Of a stretch of DNA of 64,000 bases, positions 11,368 through 22,902 are shown one piece after another; within the stretch, counting starts at the first letter, position 1, and each line of letters opens with the position of its first letter. The notes under the pieces are model-generated. The model made no database searches. It was not told where the DNA came from and saw nothing but the letters and a program-made list of their open reading frames with translations. Position numbers and translations under genes: made by a program. Source of the stretch: Loxodes magnus (Eukaryota > Ciliophora > Karyorelictea > Loxodida > Loxodidae). Location: contig CAMPDV010001191.1 in NCBI GenBank assembly GCA_946699065.1, positions 60,456-124,455 of the forward strand, written 5' to 3'.

Positions 11368-11403
11368 TAGAGCGAGTAGCACCTCATTAGCGCGCAGCTC
11401 TTT
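11368..11403 (-). repeat. 3'-terminal hairpin of the element family (copy A)
   Basis: The segment TAGAGCGAGTAGCACC ... GCGCGCAGCTCTTT folds on itself through GAGC/GCTC and GC-rich inner pairs. Two related segments occur at 31358-31396 and 30903-30939. All are in the same orientation and each is followed on the minus strand by AT-rich tails. This suggests a conserved 3'-end RNA structure of a retroelement. Confidence 0.55.
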
Positions 11404-12524
11404 CAATATTAATATTTAATATTAAAAAAGTGTTATCATACTTCTTGTTGTCATTCTAGCTTCCAGTGAGTCACATCAGCTTCTCTTGATGGGGAATCTG
11501 CTTATTAAAGATTATTCTCGAATCTTGAACCAAATGCTCCATTCTTCTTGAATAAGGTCCAAATACGAATTAATAATTAAGTCATTAGTAGCTCTTCAGT
11601 CAAACGTTCATACTGATACGATAAGCCTCAGGTAAGTTAGGTTTGTATCTTCCGAGCTTGTCCACATTTTCCCCGTAATGATATCTAGTGCGAAATTACT
11701 CGTAAGGAAGTATAAACTTTACCAGATTATCCACTAGTTCTCCTAGCCACGGCCGAAACCTATATTTTAAATAATAATGAATTATAGTGATTCCATCTTT
11801 AATAAAGTTCATCAATGATTTAAAGTTTAATTGTTGTGCTAAATATTATTCCATTTCCAGCCTTCTTCTGAGTCTTCTTCTTTGAACACATATTTTTAAT
11901 ACTTCGTTAATTTTTTTAAATTAAAGGTATCTTGCTTCAATTGACTTCGACTCCAAGCATATTCAAATTTCTTCTTTATTGAGCAAATGCGATGTCCTTC
12001 AATATTTCATTCCCTATTATATAATTTTTTCAATAGTAAACCTTCTTTAGTGTAGTATATATTATTTATGGATTTCCATAACTTAAAGCATTAAAATTTT
12101 TATTTTTATTAGAATTTTCAATAATATCTTTAAATGTGATCATATTTCCTGCAATACCAGCATTAGTTTTTATTCTTTATTATCTCAATTTTTGCTAGCT
12201 GAAGATAGGTTCCATATCCATGGGATCATTATTTGTTGTATTTTTTATAAATAAACTTTCAGTCAATTCAGCTAATTAATTGACCTTGGATTCTATTTGT
12301 TCAAATCTCAGATTGAATTGTTGGGAATTTTAATTTTTTAATATTTATGTGTTAGACATTAGGTATGCAATTTTTACTTCTAGCTCTTATAAGTTTCTTA
12401 AAAGTTTTAAATTCTCCTATTACATAACATAGAGATTTTAGGGTATGTTTTTCTGATCGTAATTTGAATGGGAAGGATCCAGTTTAGAAGAGATTATAGC
12501 AAGAAATTTTAAATTTTTTATCAT
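11368..12524 (-). mobile_element. Zinc-knuckle element, copy 4 (broken, with 3' end)
   Basis: From an ATG near 12524 the minus strand reads SSKLDPSHSNYDQKNIP, a coiled coil with VMQQENLKLLRNLQELE, LAELTES, NDPMDMEPI and a degenerate CCHC knuckle. A GC-richer block at 11.44-11.76 kb that still reads like protein (LPYEQFRTRYHYGENVDKL) follows. The copy ends in a hairpin at 11403-11368 and an (ATA)n-like tail, giving a complete LINE/SINE-style 3' end. The copy is broken, with probably a few breaks. It shares a subfamily with copy 5. Confidence 0.58.
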
Positions 12525-12726
12525 AATAGAAATCAGCATAAAAAGATAAGAGCTAAAGTAAGAAATGACCAACCTTAGAATTATAAAATTATGATATTAA
12601 ATTGCTTTATTTTCTTATTATATCCTACTTTAAAATCTATATTAACTAATTTATATTAGCTTCTTGAATTTTGAAACAGTCTAATTTTCGCAATACTTCA
12701 TTATTTGAACAGGACAATTTTATAGG
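12525..12726. other. Spacer between element copy 4 and the next gene
   Basis: Short AT-rich spacer. It would hold the upstream region of both the minus-strand element frame and the plus-strand gene at 12727. Confidence 0.4.
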
Positions 12727-13428
12727 ATGAAAGCTAAAAAATTGGAAAAGAGCGTGAGTCTGTCAAGAAAGATAAGCAAGCAAAGAAATCAGATTAAAAA
12801 AATTAGTAGCTTTCTTAAATTTGATATTAATGTGGTCAGTGGATAAAATATTGAAATATCTCTAGTGCCACTAAACTTTAATTTATCATAATATATAAAA
12901 CTTAAATACATTAAATAAAAGATTTGAAGAGAATAGCATGAATTCATTAATAATATAATAAATACTATCAAGAAGTTATAAAATAATAAGCTAAAATTTT
13001 ATAATTTAACTATGATAAAACTGAACAACTTAAAAGAGAATAGACAAATGAGTGAATGATTGTAGCAACATAATTTTTCTAAATTTGACTTAATATCATA
13101 GCCATTTCTTAATTACTTTTCTAAAAAAGAAATAAATAAGTTAGAAAGGTTGATATCTAAGTAAATTAGAATATATATATTAAATAAACTAAATAATATA
13201 ACTTTATTTTATATATTCCCTTCTGCTTTATATTATTAATATTATTTTAAGGATTTTCCTTTCTAGTTTATTTTATATGTTTATAGTGTTTACTTTTTAA
13301 TGTTTATTATACCAATCTTTCTAGATAGCTTTTATTTATATTTTGTAAATAAGCAAATAAAATAGATATAGATTTGGAACTAATTTATTATTTAGAAAAG
13401 ACTATTAAGTTATAAAGATCTATTATGA
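12727..13428 (+). CDS. Hypothetical protein, 233 aa, possibly membrane-bound
   Basis: ATG at 12727 to TGA at 13426-13428 with one internal TGA (13057-13059) read as Trp in KENRQMSEWLQQHNFSKF. The N-terminus is basic (MKAKKLEKSVSLSRKISKQR) and is followed by FDINVVSGQNIEISLVPLNF. The middle-to-late part is rich in Tyr/Phe/Leu and could hold one or two membrane segments. It ends IQIWNQFIIQKRLLSYKDLL. If the internal TGA is the true stop, the protein would be 110 aa. No family is recognised. Confidence 0.45.
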
Positions 13429-13874
13429 GGTTTAAAAGTGTGAATGTAAACTAGAAAAAATATCTTTAAAATGATATATTAATGCTCAAAATATTTATTT
13501 ATACCTTTTAAAATGGCAAGTATGCTAAAGGATAATAAAGCAAGAATTTCAAGAGATAAATAAGAATATTTCTAATTATAAACTATCTCTCTAAGAATCT
13601 TAAACTCCTTATCAAATAATATAGTTACTTTTTATTTTGCCAATAAATTTGTAAATAAGCATCTAATTTATGAATCCTATTAATTTTATAATGTATATTC
13701 GATTTAATATCTAATATCTTAATACTAGTAAACACTATATTTTTAAACTTTATTTCTAATTTAAATATACTATTATATAGCATTTTTAATATTTACACTA
13801 AGCATTTTTATATCTTTGCTAAAGTTATTTTTAGTTAATAGATTTAAATATTAAAGTTAATTTAAATTAAAATA
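13429..13874. other. AT-rich spacer
   Basis: No supported feature. It separates two convergent reading frames. Confidence 0.5.
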
Positions 13875-14100
13875 GCTTTTTGGCTTCTTTAAGTGCAAGA
13901 GTTGCTTCCTTCAATTAAAGAAGTTAGTAAATGCTTTAATTGCTTTTTAATATTTTCTTTATCTCATAATTTTTCTTTAATTACTCCTTCTTTCTTCTCA
14001 TCTTTAGCTTCTTCCTTTTTTGCTTTCATCATTTCTAGAATCTCAAGCTTTCTTATCTTTAGCTTGTTTGTGAAATATTTTGGTTTATAAGTCTAAACAC
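13875..14100 (-). CDS. Lys/Glu-rich coiled-coil fragment
   Basis: The minus strand reads KLEILEMMKAKKEEAKDEKK, then IKEKLWDKENIKKQLKHLL with TGA as Trp. Near 13890 another frame carries LKEATLALKEAKKLF, so a short intron or a frame break lies between. The block is clearly coding-like because Glu/Lys codons dominate, but neither end could be fixed. A charged helical protein or a piece of one is likely. Confidence 0.4.
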
Positions 14101-14306
14101 TCGAATTTAAAGCTCGAAAATGAGTTGATATACTGTTGATGTTATAGTATGGCGTATAAATGTAAATATGATAGTAATATAGGTTTGATTTGGTTAAGCA
14201 ATAAGAGATAAAATAAGTAAAGAATTGAAGTAAGTGTATATTGGTTATATGATAAGGATGTAGAATAGTTGATTAATATAAGTAAAATTAAGCAAATAAA
14301 AATAAG

Positions 14307-15120
14307 ATGGAGCAAACATGCACCTTTCTAAAAATTATATAAGAAAAACTAAAAAAGGCAGCGTAGGAGTTACGCAAATAGGAAAGATAGGAATCAGATT
14401 CAAGCTCATCTTCGCAAGGCAAAATTATGACAGGTACAATTGAATCTAACAAACATCAAATACAGATCCAGGAAGATCTACGAATCAAGATTGAGATAAT
14501 TTAAGCGCAAATAATTAAATACGGAGAAACAATTTACAATTAAAATCTTTAAATGAGGGAGTTAACAAACTTTATAGAAGACTAAAGCAATGAACATGTA
14601 ATATTAAAAAACTAACTTATTGAAAACAACCTAGTAACGGAAGAGCAACTCTGAAAATAATCTTAACAAAACTTCAAATATTCTTAAAAGACGGAAGTCG
14701 AAAAACAGCCACTGTCGTGCGAAAAATAATCTAACCCATAAAAAGAATCTGAAAATTACGATAATAACATAATTAAAAGACTTGAAAAAATAGCAAAATT
14801 TTTTAATATAAGTACAATTTAGCAATAATCAAAAAAACATTGCAGATACTGTCAATCAAGCAATCATCTACTAAGAAACTGCTAATAATAAAAAAGATTA
14901 AACGAAAAAGAACAATAAAGAACATGATGTTGACTTAACAAATTATGGATAAAAAAAACTGGAATATATAGATAAAAACTCCTTGCAAGACTTACTTAAA
15001 TTTATTAGTGGTAACCTGCCACTTATCAAATAAGGTTATGGTCTACATCCATGTAAAAAAATGGCAGAGTGAAACTGGTTGGAACTCCAGCAAGCTCGAA
15101 AATTCTTAACATTTAGTTAA
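14307..15120 (+). mobile_element. Zinc-knuckle element, copy 1 (looks whole)
   Basis: One frame from ATG 14307 encodes a Gag/ORF1-like protein of about 265 residues. It starts with a basic/acidic N-terminus, then SDSSSSSSQGKIMTGTI, a coiled coil ending QLIENNLVTEEQL and a CCHC zinc knuckle CRYCQSSNHLLRNC at 14841-14882. The C-terminal tail contains IKKTGIYRQKLL and LVGTPASSKIL. TGA is read as Trp at least three times. One of these, at 14925-14927, lies exactly 43 nt after the knuckle, as in copy 2. An AT-only tail (TTAATTTTAATTTTAATTAA) follows. No reverse transcriptase is encoded nearby. It may be a short non-autonomous element, a lone ORF1, or a domesticated family. Confidence 0.65.
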
Positions 15121-15322
15121 TTTTAATTTTAATTAATAATATAATTAAAATGAATTATAATATAGATAAATTAAAGGATTAAGTAGTTAATGTATATTAT
15201 ATATCATCTTTATTTTCAAATCCTTATATTATAATCATGGATCTCAGATTTTATTTCCCTTCTACATCATTCTTTTAATAAAATCTAAACTCTTTGCTTT
15301 AAAGAAATAATGCCAATCCAAG

Positions 15323-15790
15323 ATGCACACTTGAATGATGAATGACACAATTCCTGATTAACTAAAATTATTTAACCTAGGAAAGCGTAAATAAATAGAT
15401 TCTTTCAAGATTTATAGAAAATAGCTATATGCAAGGAACCTTAAAAGCTTTAAATTAAAAATAAAAATAGAAATCTAAGAATGCATAAATCTAATACGAA
15501 AGAGATATTTTTGATTAAATACAGCTAAATCAACAAAAATATAATACTGAGCAAAGCTAAATAAAATAGTCACAAAAGCTAAATCAAACAATCTTATTTC
15601 ACTAAAACCTTTTAGTTTTAAAATCAAACTTTGTTTTATAAAACTTCGTTTAATAGACTTAAGCTTAAATTTATTAGTCACCCTAACTTAAAAAAAATTA
15701 ATACCTATAAAAAAAGAAATTAGACTAGCTTAATAACTGGTATAAAATATAAGAAAATATCATAAAAGAAAAATCAAACTTTTCAGTTTT
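15323..15790 (+). CDS. Possible basic protein, start or end unclear
   Basis: From ATG 15323 the plus strand reads MNDTIPDQLKLFNLGKRKQI a few codons in, then Lys/Leu/Ile-rich sequence (KSFKLKIKIEIQECINLIRK). No TGA stop closes the frame before the next gene begins at 15795. The opposite strand also reads plausibly. I record it as a possible gene or gene fragment. Confidence 0.28.
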
Positions 15791-15794
15791 CGTA

Positions 15795-17890
15795 ATGAAA
15801 TAGACAGAGGTTATAGATAAAGATTTGATTCAAAAATGTATAAAAATAAGAGAAAGCTAATTAACTTAGAAATTAAATCAATTCTTATTATAAGAAGATT
15901 TGTAAAAGCAATTGCTATAACTACTAAAGTGAGACTTTGGCTTTATCTAAGCTTTGCACATTCTAGTTCTTAAAGATTATATGATCTTAAGTTGATAAGA
16001 AATATCTTAATAGTGAAGAAAAGTAAGTTATATCGACTGTTTTGATAATCAGTAAATAATCTAAGCTATTCAGCAAAGAAAAATTTAATGAATGAAGTAA
16101 GTAACAATAGCAGGCTTAGTTTAAAATAATGAAGCCATTATTAATGAAAGTGCATATCTCTTTAACAACTAATAAATACTATACTCTATTTCTCTTAAAT
16201 AATTTATAATAGCATCTTTTCTTAATTTCTATTCAGATTAATTTTAAAATTTAGCTTTATAGGCAAAAAGATAAGATTAAGAAGATGATTAAATGCAACT
16301 AAGTTTATAAAAAATAGAAGTATGAAAAAAAAATAGTTAAGTAGTTAAATTATAGTTTGAGTAAAAGCTATAGTAGGAACAGAGATTTGATTACTACTAT
16401 CAAACACCATTTGACTTTGAAGATTATACAAACTTAAACTCTGAAGATATTTATTCGGAAGTGAAAAGTAAATATTCAGTTTATTAGATTATAGAAAAAT
16501 ATATAGATGTCATTAATAGCATTTGTTTTGAAGTGAATAAATTCTAAGAATTTGTGAGTATAAAGATTTAAGAAATAAAATTTAGCATTTTTATGGAATT
16601 TCTATTGATGCTTGCTAAAGTAATGTCTTATTCTTCATATTAAATTAAAGCGAAAGTAATAAAACATAATATGACAGAGTTAAAGAAGAAAATTGAATAG
16701 ATCAATTAAATTAAATAAAGCAAGACTAAAACTAAATAGAGCTATTAACAACTTTACTTTTGGAAGGCTATGACTTAAAAAAATAATATGGTCATTAACC
16801 ATTCAAAGATTGCAAAAATAAAGCCTATCGAATGACTTTAAAATATTTCTAACGAACGACAACTAAATTTAAAAGAAAACTAATAAATCTTAGAATTAAT
16901 ATAGAATAACTAGTAAAGCTAACTGGAAAATATAATAACTAAGAAGTATTTTATTAAGCAATAGTAATACAATTTGATATAAAGCATTTACATATTAAGT
17001 AATGATACTCTATTATATACCATTTCATTTTGGGGATTTCTTATTCTTAATTTTTATTGCCATACTTAATAAAAATCTCTTAGGTTTAATATAGCAAGTA
17101 GATTGAATAGGCTGTAATATTGCTTTACCATGGAAGATATTTTAAGTATCTGCATTTAATAGAATCTTAGCTAAATACTTATCGTAAAATTAAAACCTAA
17201 CACTCTACTAAAACTTTACTTAAATGGAATTACAAGTTAATCAAAAGCCAGAATGCTATGACTATTGGAGAGATGAACTTGTACAATGCTATTAAAAAGA
17301 TTAGACTTCAGATATAAATTTAGTGTTGTATTTACAAAGCGAATAAATATATCAATCAGCTAATCAAAGATAGAAAGCTTAAATAAATGCTTCATAGACT
17401 AATTAAAATGAATTAGAAGCAGAATTTTATAACATCTTATAATACAGACTTTGGCTAAAAATTTAAGTCTTCAAGTAAAATTAAAATATTATCAAACTAG
17501 CACTAGAAGAAGAAATCTAAAAGTCTTAATACTAAATTAATGAAATCTTTTACTAAAATATACTGAGCAATGTTATTGAAAGGATAGAAATAAATTAGCC
17601 TATTAAATAACTGGAAGGTGAAAAAATATAACTAGCTTAAGAGTTTTTATTTGCTTTTTAAGAAATTAATTAAGCTTTAAAAAAGAAATCTTAAGAATAG
17701 AAGTAAGCAACGTTATTTAAGAAAAACCAATCAATAATAAAAGTCTATTAATTACTAAATGATATAATCCACTATAATTCATAAGCAAAGGAATAGGAAT
17801 TATAAATGACTAATTTTGATATGGCTTTAAGTGATCTAACTAGCAAGCATTTTGAAGATTCATTAATTTAATTTGCAATAAAATAGCTAA
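15795..17890 (+). CDS. Large coiled-coil protein with a 19-nt intron
   Basis: ATG at 15795 opens a long frame starting MKQTEVIDKDLIQKCIKIRE. Recognisable stretches are RFDYYYQTPFDFEDYTNLNS, NSICFEVNKFQEFVSIKIQE and NMTELKKKIEQINQIKQ. The frame changes at a 19-nt intron candidate (16946-16964) and continues with GCNIALPWKIFQVSAFNRIL, NQKPECYDYWRDELVQCY and a coiled coil (FYNILQYRLWLKIQVFKQNQ, then LALEEEIQKSQYQIN). It ends near LSDLTSKHFEDSLIQFAIKQ, just before the ATG of element copy 2. No TGA closes it cleanly, so the true end may involve another short intron. Length is about 690 aa. The family is not recognised; a cytoskeletal or scaffold protein is a guess from composition only. Confidence 0.55.
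16946..16964 (+). other. Candidate 19-nt intron
   Basis: GTATTTTATTAAGCAATAG begins with GT, ends with AG and contains an ATTAA-like branch region. Removing its 19 nt joins the two coding frames of the surrounding gene. Its size matches the other short intron candidates here. Confidence 0.5.
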
Positions 17891-17891
17891 A

Positions 17892-18712
17892 ATGGAATTT
17901 CATATCGGGCAACATCTTAGTAAAGGCGAGAAAAAGAAGGCTAAGAAAAAAGCTCTTCTTATTTAAAATTAAAAACAGCAGGCCACTGAGAACTCAAGCT
18001 CCTCATCTCCTTATTAAGGTAAGCGCATGGTTGGTCCTGAAACTTATGGAATTGACCCAGAACAAATAGGGTAGCTTAAATCAGTTATCAAGAAACAAGA
18101 GGAAACTATTTATAACCTTTCGATTTAACTTAGAGAAATTTTAACCAACTATGATCAACTAAACAATGAAATAGATTAACTCAAGACTATATTGGTAAAT
18201 AACAAGTAAATTACTAGATAATAAATTTGATCTTAATCTTAATAACCTCCATCATCAAGTGTAGCAATGCAGGTCGAAGTTGTATAAGAAAACTAAATAA
18301 TCTCTCAATCTGCAGTACAACAAGTTGAAGAAGGAAATAGAATTGAAACAATTTAAATGAAAACAAGAATTGATTAAATTGAAAGATTTTTGAATTTAAA
18401 AACTTAAACGAAAACCTAAAGAAAAAAATGCTTATTTTGTTAATCTCAAAATCACTTATTAAGAAAATGTTGAAACTTTTAAATGCTCAAAAGAAATAAT
18501 GAATAAAAAACATGAAAAGAGATCACAAGACTATTTATAACTAAAAATGGAGTTTATAAAAGAAAATTGTTCCAGTCAAAAGATTCTGTGCATGAACTTT
18601 TAGGTTAAGCTTCCAACACAAAAAGCTTGTGGAATCCAACCACATAAAAAAATAGTGGTCATCGGAAGCAGGTTGCAAATCCTGTCAAAGATAAACACTT
18701 TTGAACTTTAAG
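17892..18712 (+). mobile_element. Zinc-knuckle element, copy 2 (looks whole)
   Basis: One frame from ATG 17892 to a TGA near 18707. It has a basic N-terminus (KGEKKKAKKKALL), NSSSSSPYQGKRMVGPETYG, a coiled coil and the CCHC knuckle CLFCQSQNHLLRKC at 18429-18470. The C-terminal tail has FITKNGVYKRKLF and QKNSGHRKQVANPVKDKHF. In-frame TGA codons are read as Trp; one at 18513-18515 matches in position and context the TGA of copy 1. A (TA)n tract follows directly at the 3' end. The copy starts immediately behind a host-like coiled-coil gene, which may be the insertion site. Confidence 0.65.
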
Positions 18713-18714
18713 TA

Positions 18715-18742
18715 TATTATATATATATATATAATTTAATTT
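18715..18742 (+). repeat. (TA)n tract at the 3' end of element copy 2
   Basis: A simple TA run directly follows the end of the element coding region. The comparable place in copy 1 has a TTAATTTTAATT-type tract. Simple-repeat 3' tails are common in non-LTR elements. Confidence 0.5.
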
Positions 18743-18767
18743 GCAATTACTTAGATATTCCTTACTA

Positions 18768-20610
18768 ATGCATAATAGCCCTCAACATTTGGCTTTTAAA
18801 TATTTAAGAAAGTAAAAGAAGAAAGAAATTGGGAATATTTTTTAAGAATGTCCAACAAAGAGATTATTTAACTATGTGAAGAGAATCTTTAAAGCTTGAA
18901 AGAAATTAATAAATTTCCTCAAAATCATAATTTATTTTAAGCTTTATAAACCGTTTTTGAACTATTTTTTTATAATATTAAAGACTTATCAAAACTGATG
19001 TTTGCTTTAGATAAATTATATAGTTTTAAATATAAATAGAATGAGACATAAGGAATAGCCTAATAATAAATAAATGATGGAGAAACATTTTTGGAAGGAT
19101 TGAAATCAGCTTTGAAAGAAAACAAGAAAATTGTTGATTATCTTTTTTCCATTGATGATTAATAATTTTTGTACTGGATATAAATAAAATAGAAAAATAG
19201 AAGACTAATATCATCTTTCCTTTTAGGAAAAAAAATTACTAAATTCTATTTTAACTCTAAGAAGAAAAGGATTTCAAATGAAAAAATATGGATCAGAATA
19301 CAATGGCTAGTATGTAGAAAATAAACGACAAGGAAAAGGAATTTGCTATTTTTTGCATGGCAACTAATATGAAGGTAATTGATATTAAGATTAGTAGCAT
19401 GGAATAGGAATATTTAGGTATGGAGATAGTTTGAGTAAAGTAAAAAGCACGGAAAAGGCATATTGATCTATAATAATGGTAATATATATAATGGAGAATG
19501 ATATCAAAATAGCAGATATGGATAAGGAAAATACATATTTAAAGATGGAACCATCTATGAGGGTTATTTCTAGAAGAATGTTAGATAAGGTTATGGAATT
19601 TGCAAATACTAAGATGGACGAAGTTATTAAGGAAATTGATTCAATGATGTAAAGCATGGGTAAGGTGTTTTAAGATATAGTGACGGAAGTTTGTATAAAG
19701 GTAATTTAAAAAAAAATTAGAATTAAAGATTATGGAATTTGTAACTATAGTTATGGAAATTAAGATTAAGGAGAATGAAAAATTATTTAAGAGATGGATA
19801 TGGAATTCTAAGATATTTTGATGGAACTATATATAAAGGATAATTTGAATAAAATATTAGATAAAGTAAAGGAACTTGTAACTTGTAAAGAAAGGAAATT
19901 ATGAAGGCGATTGGTATTTAAATAAAATACATGGATAAGGAAAATTTTATTTCAAGGATTTAAATGTTTATGAAGGTTAATTTGTAGAAAATTTTATGTA
20001 AGGAAAAGGAATTTTTCATTACTAAGATGTTAAAATATATGAAGGATATTGAATAAAAGGTTAATAATAAGGAGAAGGTTTTTAAGATATTTGGATGGAA
20101 GTAAATACGAAGGCGACTGAAGTTTAAGCAAAAAAAATGGATATGGTGTCTTATATTTATAAATGGCGACAAGTATGAAGGATATTTCGTTGATGATTTA
20201 ATGGAAGGTTAAGGTATTTTTTAATATACTAATGGAAATTTTTATCAGAGTTATTTTGAATAAAATAAAGATAAGGAAAGGGAATTTGCGTTTATAAGAA
20301 AGGAAATATTTACGAAGGTGATTGATTTGAAGACAAAAAGCATGGACTTTGCATTTTTCGAGTGAAGATGGAAGTAGATATAAAGGAAATTTTGTTTTAA
20401 ATAAAAGGTAAGGATTAGGAATTTATAATTATAAATAAAAACAATTTTATTAAGGAGATTGGTATAACAATTTTCAACATGGAACTAGAAGGATTTAATA
20501 TTAAAATAATAGTTTTCAATTTGGTTAATGAAAATGCAATAAACTTGCAATTTAAATAAACTACACGGATAGAAATGGAAATGAAAAGAAGATTTATCGA
20601 AACATTTCTT
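18768..20610 (+). pseudogene. MORN-repeat protein pseudogene
   Basis: The 5' part reads MHNSPQHLAFKYLRKQKKK and then, in another frame, MSNKEIIQLCEENLQSLKEI with a helical N-terminal domain. From about 19280 at least ten MORN repeats follow (pattern Y-x-G-x-W-x(4-6)-HG-x-G), for example YEGDWYLNKIHGQGKFYF. The MORN Trp is TGA at 19380, 19499 and 19637 and TGG in one repeat. The frame shifts by single bases at six or more places (near 19.28, 19.71, 20.09, 20.15 and 20.27 kb among others), mostly not at GT-AG pairs. I therefore call it a decayed host gene; sequencing indels are the other explanation. MORN proteins usually sit at membranes or in ciliary structures. Confidence 0.7.
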
Positions 20611-20789
20611 TCGCTTGAGACTTTAAAAAATTAAAAAATAATTATAAAAATATTAAATTTTTAAGTAAATATAATTATATACTACCCATTTATATTATAT
20701 TCTAATTTTTCTTTATTTATTTTTTAATTTCTTATATTAAAATCACTTAAAATTTATAATTGTTTTAATTTAATGAATTAATAGCATGA
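20611..20789. other. AT-rich spacer
   Basis: Short AT-rich gap between the pseudogene and the next minus-strand reading frame. Confidence 0.4.
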
Positions 20790-21306
20790 ACATCTTCGTC
20801 ATTGCACAAAAGATTATTAATTTTAGAGACATATCTGTTGAGATATCATTGATAGATCAAATATATATAAGATTTAAATACATTGAAAAACCTTCCTTAG
20901 GCATATAAGCAATCCTGAGTCCAAATATAAAGCAATACTCCTACGATTTTTATAGCTCTTAAATTTTTCTTATTTGATATTTCAGTATACACCTATAAGT
21001 TTATCTTCAATAATATAATATAAAAATGATCTTTGTTCCAATAATATATTTCTAACTTGTATCTAGTTTTCACTTTCGATTAAATATCTATCAAAATCAA
21101 AAACTGTATAAAATATCCAATAGAACTAGGTGTATTTATTGTACTATTTTTATCTCATACGAAATCAAATTTTCAAATTAAGAAGTTTTGTGATCTTTAT
21201 AATTATTTCTTTTTCGGCTTAAATATATTGAAGCGACCTTTATAATTAAATATTTAATTTTTTAAAACTTATCTAAATAGATACTTAACTTAATTGCTCT
21301 TTCCAT
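20790..21306 (-). CDS. Hypothetical protein, frame changes inside
   Basis: From an ATG at 21306 the minus strand reads MERAIKLSIYLDKFQKIKYL. A second frame carries the most protein-like part, FDFDRYLIESENQIQVRNIL then FLYYIIEDKLIGVYWNIKQE. The first frame resumes with LRIAYMPKEGFSMYLNL. The 'IIEDKLIGVYW' step recalls N-acetyltransferase strands, but the evidence is too thin to assign. Short introns or decay could explain the frame changes. Confidence 0.35.
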
Positions 21307-22114
21307 TATTTTAAACTTTACATTTCTAAGTTTATTTTCATAAAAACCGCAGAATTAATTCGCTACTAAATTGAAAAATTTAGCTATTATAAAAAACTTA
21401 AATTTTAGAATGAAAAGATTTAAATAAATTATTTTAATTATCTTCTAGTTCTAAAATCTTAGAATACCTTCCTAACTAATTTTCTTCTTTATTACCAAGG
21501 TATAAAAGTCACTATTTCAGATTTGCTTTGTGAGATATTTTTCATTCTTAAGCTATTTTAACAAAAAATTGTATTAATATTGATTCAATTTTATTATAAT
21601 ATCATTAAATACATCAAACATCATCAATTCTTAAGTAATCCCTCAGATAATTTTACCAGTATATAATAGAATAATAGACCTGACTGAATTTCTTAACTTA
21701 ATGACACAAAAATGGATAATTTAAGTAAAATAATAACAATCTTTTATAAAGAGAAACTAACCTGGGCAAAGAACTAAAGTAGTTAAATTAAAATATAACA
21801 ATAAAAATACAAAGAAAAATGAAGAACAATAAAGAAGAAAATTAAAGTATTAAATAGTAAATTAGTTATACATAATTAAGTGATATTGTCTTTAGAGGCT
21901 ATCTAAAATATGAGTTAAGCTAATATTCTTAAAAAATATAAAGAAAGTAAATACAATTTAGTACATTAAATTTATATTTCTTTCATTCTTATGCATTAAC
22001 TATTTCTAATAAACTAATGAAGATTAACTATAAAACCTTTTTTAAATAAAGAAGAATATTTAAAAGTTAGTAATTTTCTAGTTTTGCTTTTCCAGAAAAT
22101 AAACAAAATTAAAT
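21307..22114. other. AT-rich stretch without a supported gene
   Basis: No convincing reading frame, RNA or repeat was recognised here. Confidence 0.45.
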
Positions 22115-22725
22115 ATGAAAAATAACTAATTAAGAAATAATAAGATTATCTTTTTAAGCTTAATTAGACAAATAAAAGTTTAAAATAAATCTAAAATTTA
22201 TATATTTTAGATTTTTAGATAAAATATTTAAAATAAAATGAAGATATAATTCTTATTTTGCTAAACCAAAATGGCTTTACTACTAAAGAAAATATCTTTA
22301 AACTTGGAGAAATTTTAATATACTAAGGAAATGAAGTTCTATTTTGTTAAGCATACATCTTCAAAAGAACAATTTGATTAAATTTAAATAAAAAAGCAAT
22401 CAATTAAGTGCTATGTTCTAGGTTTTTAAAGTGATCTTTAGTTATTTTATCAATTAAACTTAATCCTTTCAAAGTTTCTTCCGATAAAATTAACGAAGTG
22501 AATGAATATAGAAGATATGAAGAAATCTAATGGCAAATTATCTATAAAATTATACAGTTATTATGCAAAAAGCGACAATAATAAATACTTATATCTGGTA
22601 ATGCTAAAATAAGAAGCATAAGAATGTTTAATGTTAGAAAAACAGATTAAAATTGAAATAATGCTGATAGATTGGTAATTTTGAGATTTAAAAATCAGAA
22701 AATAAAATGCCTGATGTCAAAGTGA
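22115..22725 (+). CDS. Hypothetical protein, about 160-200 aa
   Basis: The plus strand is coding-like throughout. One frame from ATG 22115 ends at TGA 22712-22714. A second frame, ending at TGA 22723-22725, carries the better protein text: NQNGFTTKENIFKLGEILIY, SSDKINEVNEYRRYEEIQWQ and NAKIRSIRMFNVRK. A short intron near 22.2 kb that joins the two would solve this, but I could not fix it. The gene meets the minus-strand gene at 22717, giving an overlap or gap of only a few bases. Confidence 0.4.
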
Positions 22726-22902
22726 GTATTTAATATAGAAAAATAAAATGTATAATATTAAATCAAATTTTGGATTGGTGTTGATTATTACTTCATAATC
22801 AAATTTAGTTAAAATTTGTTGGATTGATTCATAAACCTTTGAGTTAATTTGTACTGAATATGTTATCACAAAATTACGCATTTTATTTAAAATATCTATC
22901 AT
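22717..22902 (-). CDS. Small hypothetical protein, 61 aa
   Basis: ATG at 22902 to TGA at 22717-22719, with no internal TAA, TAG or TGA. It begins MIDILNKMRNFVITYSVQIN and ends in a hydrophobic stretch (FDLILYILFFYIKYSL) that could be a membrane tail anchor. It could also be an open shadow frame, because lack of TAA/TAG Gln codons is unusual for genes here. Confidence 0.35.
   Translation of the reverse strand: MIDILNKMRNFVITYSVQINSKVYESIQQILTKFDYEVIINTNPKFDLILYILFFYIKYSL

Noticed and set aside
12300-12330. tRNA B-box-like GTTCAAATC
   Set aside because: No A-box or cloverleaf could be drawn around it, and it lies within element copy 4.
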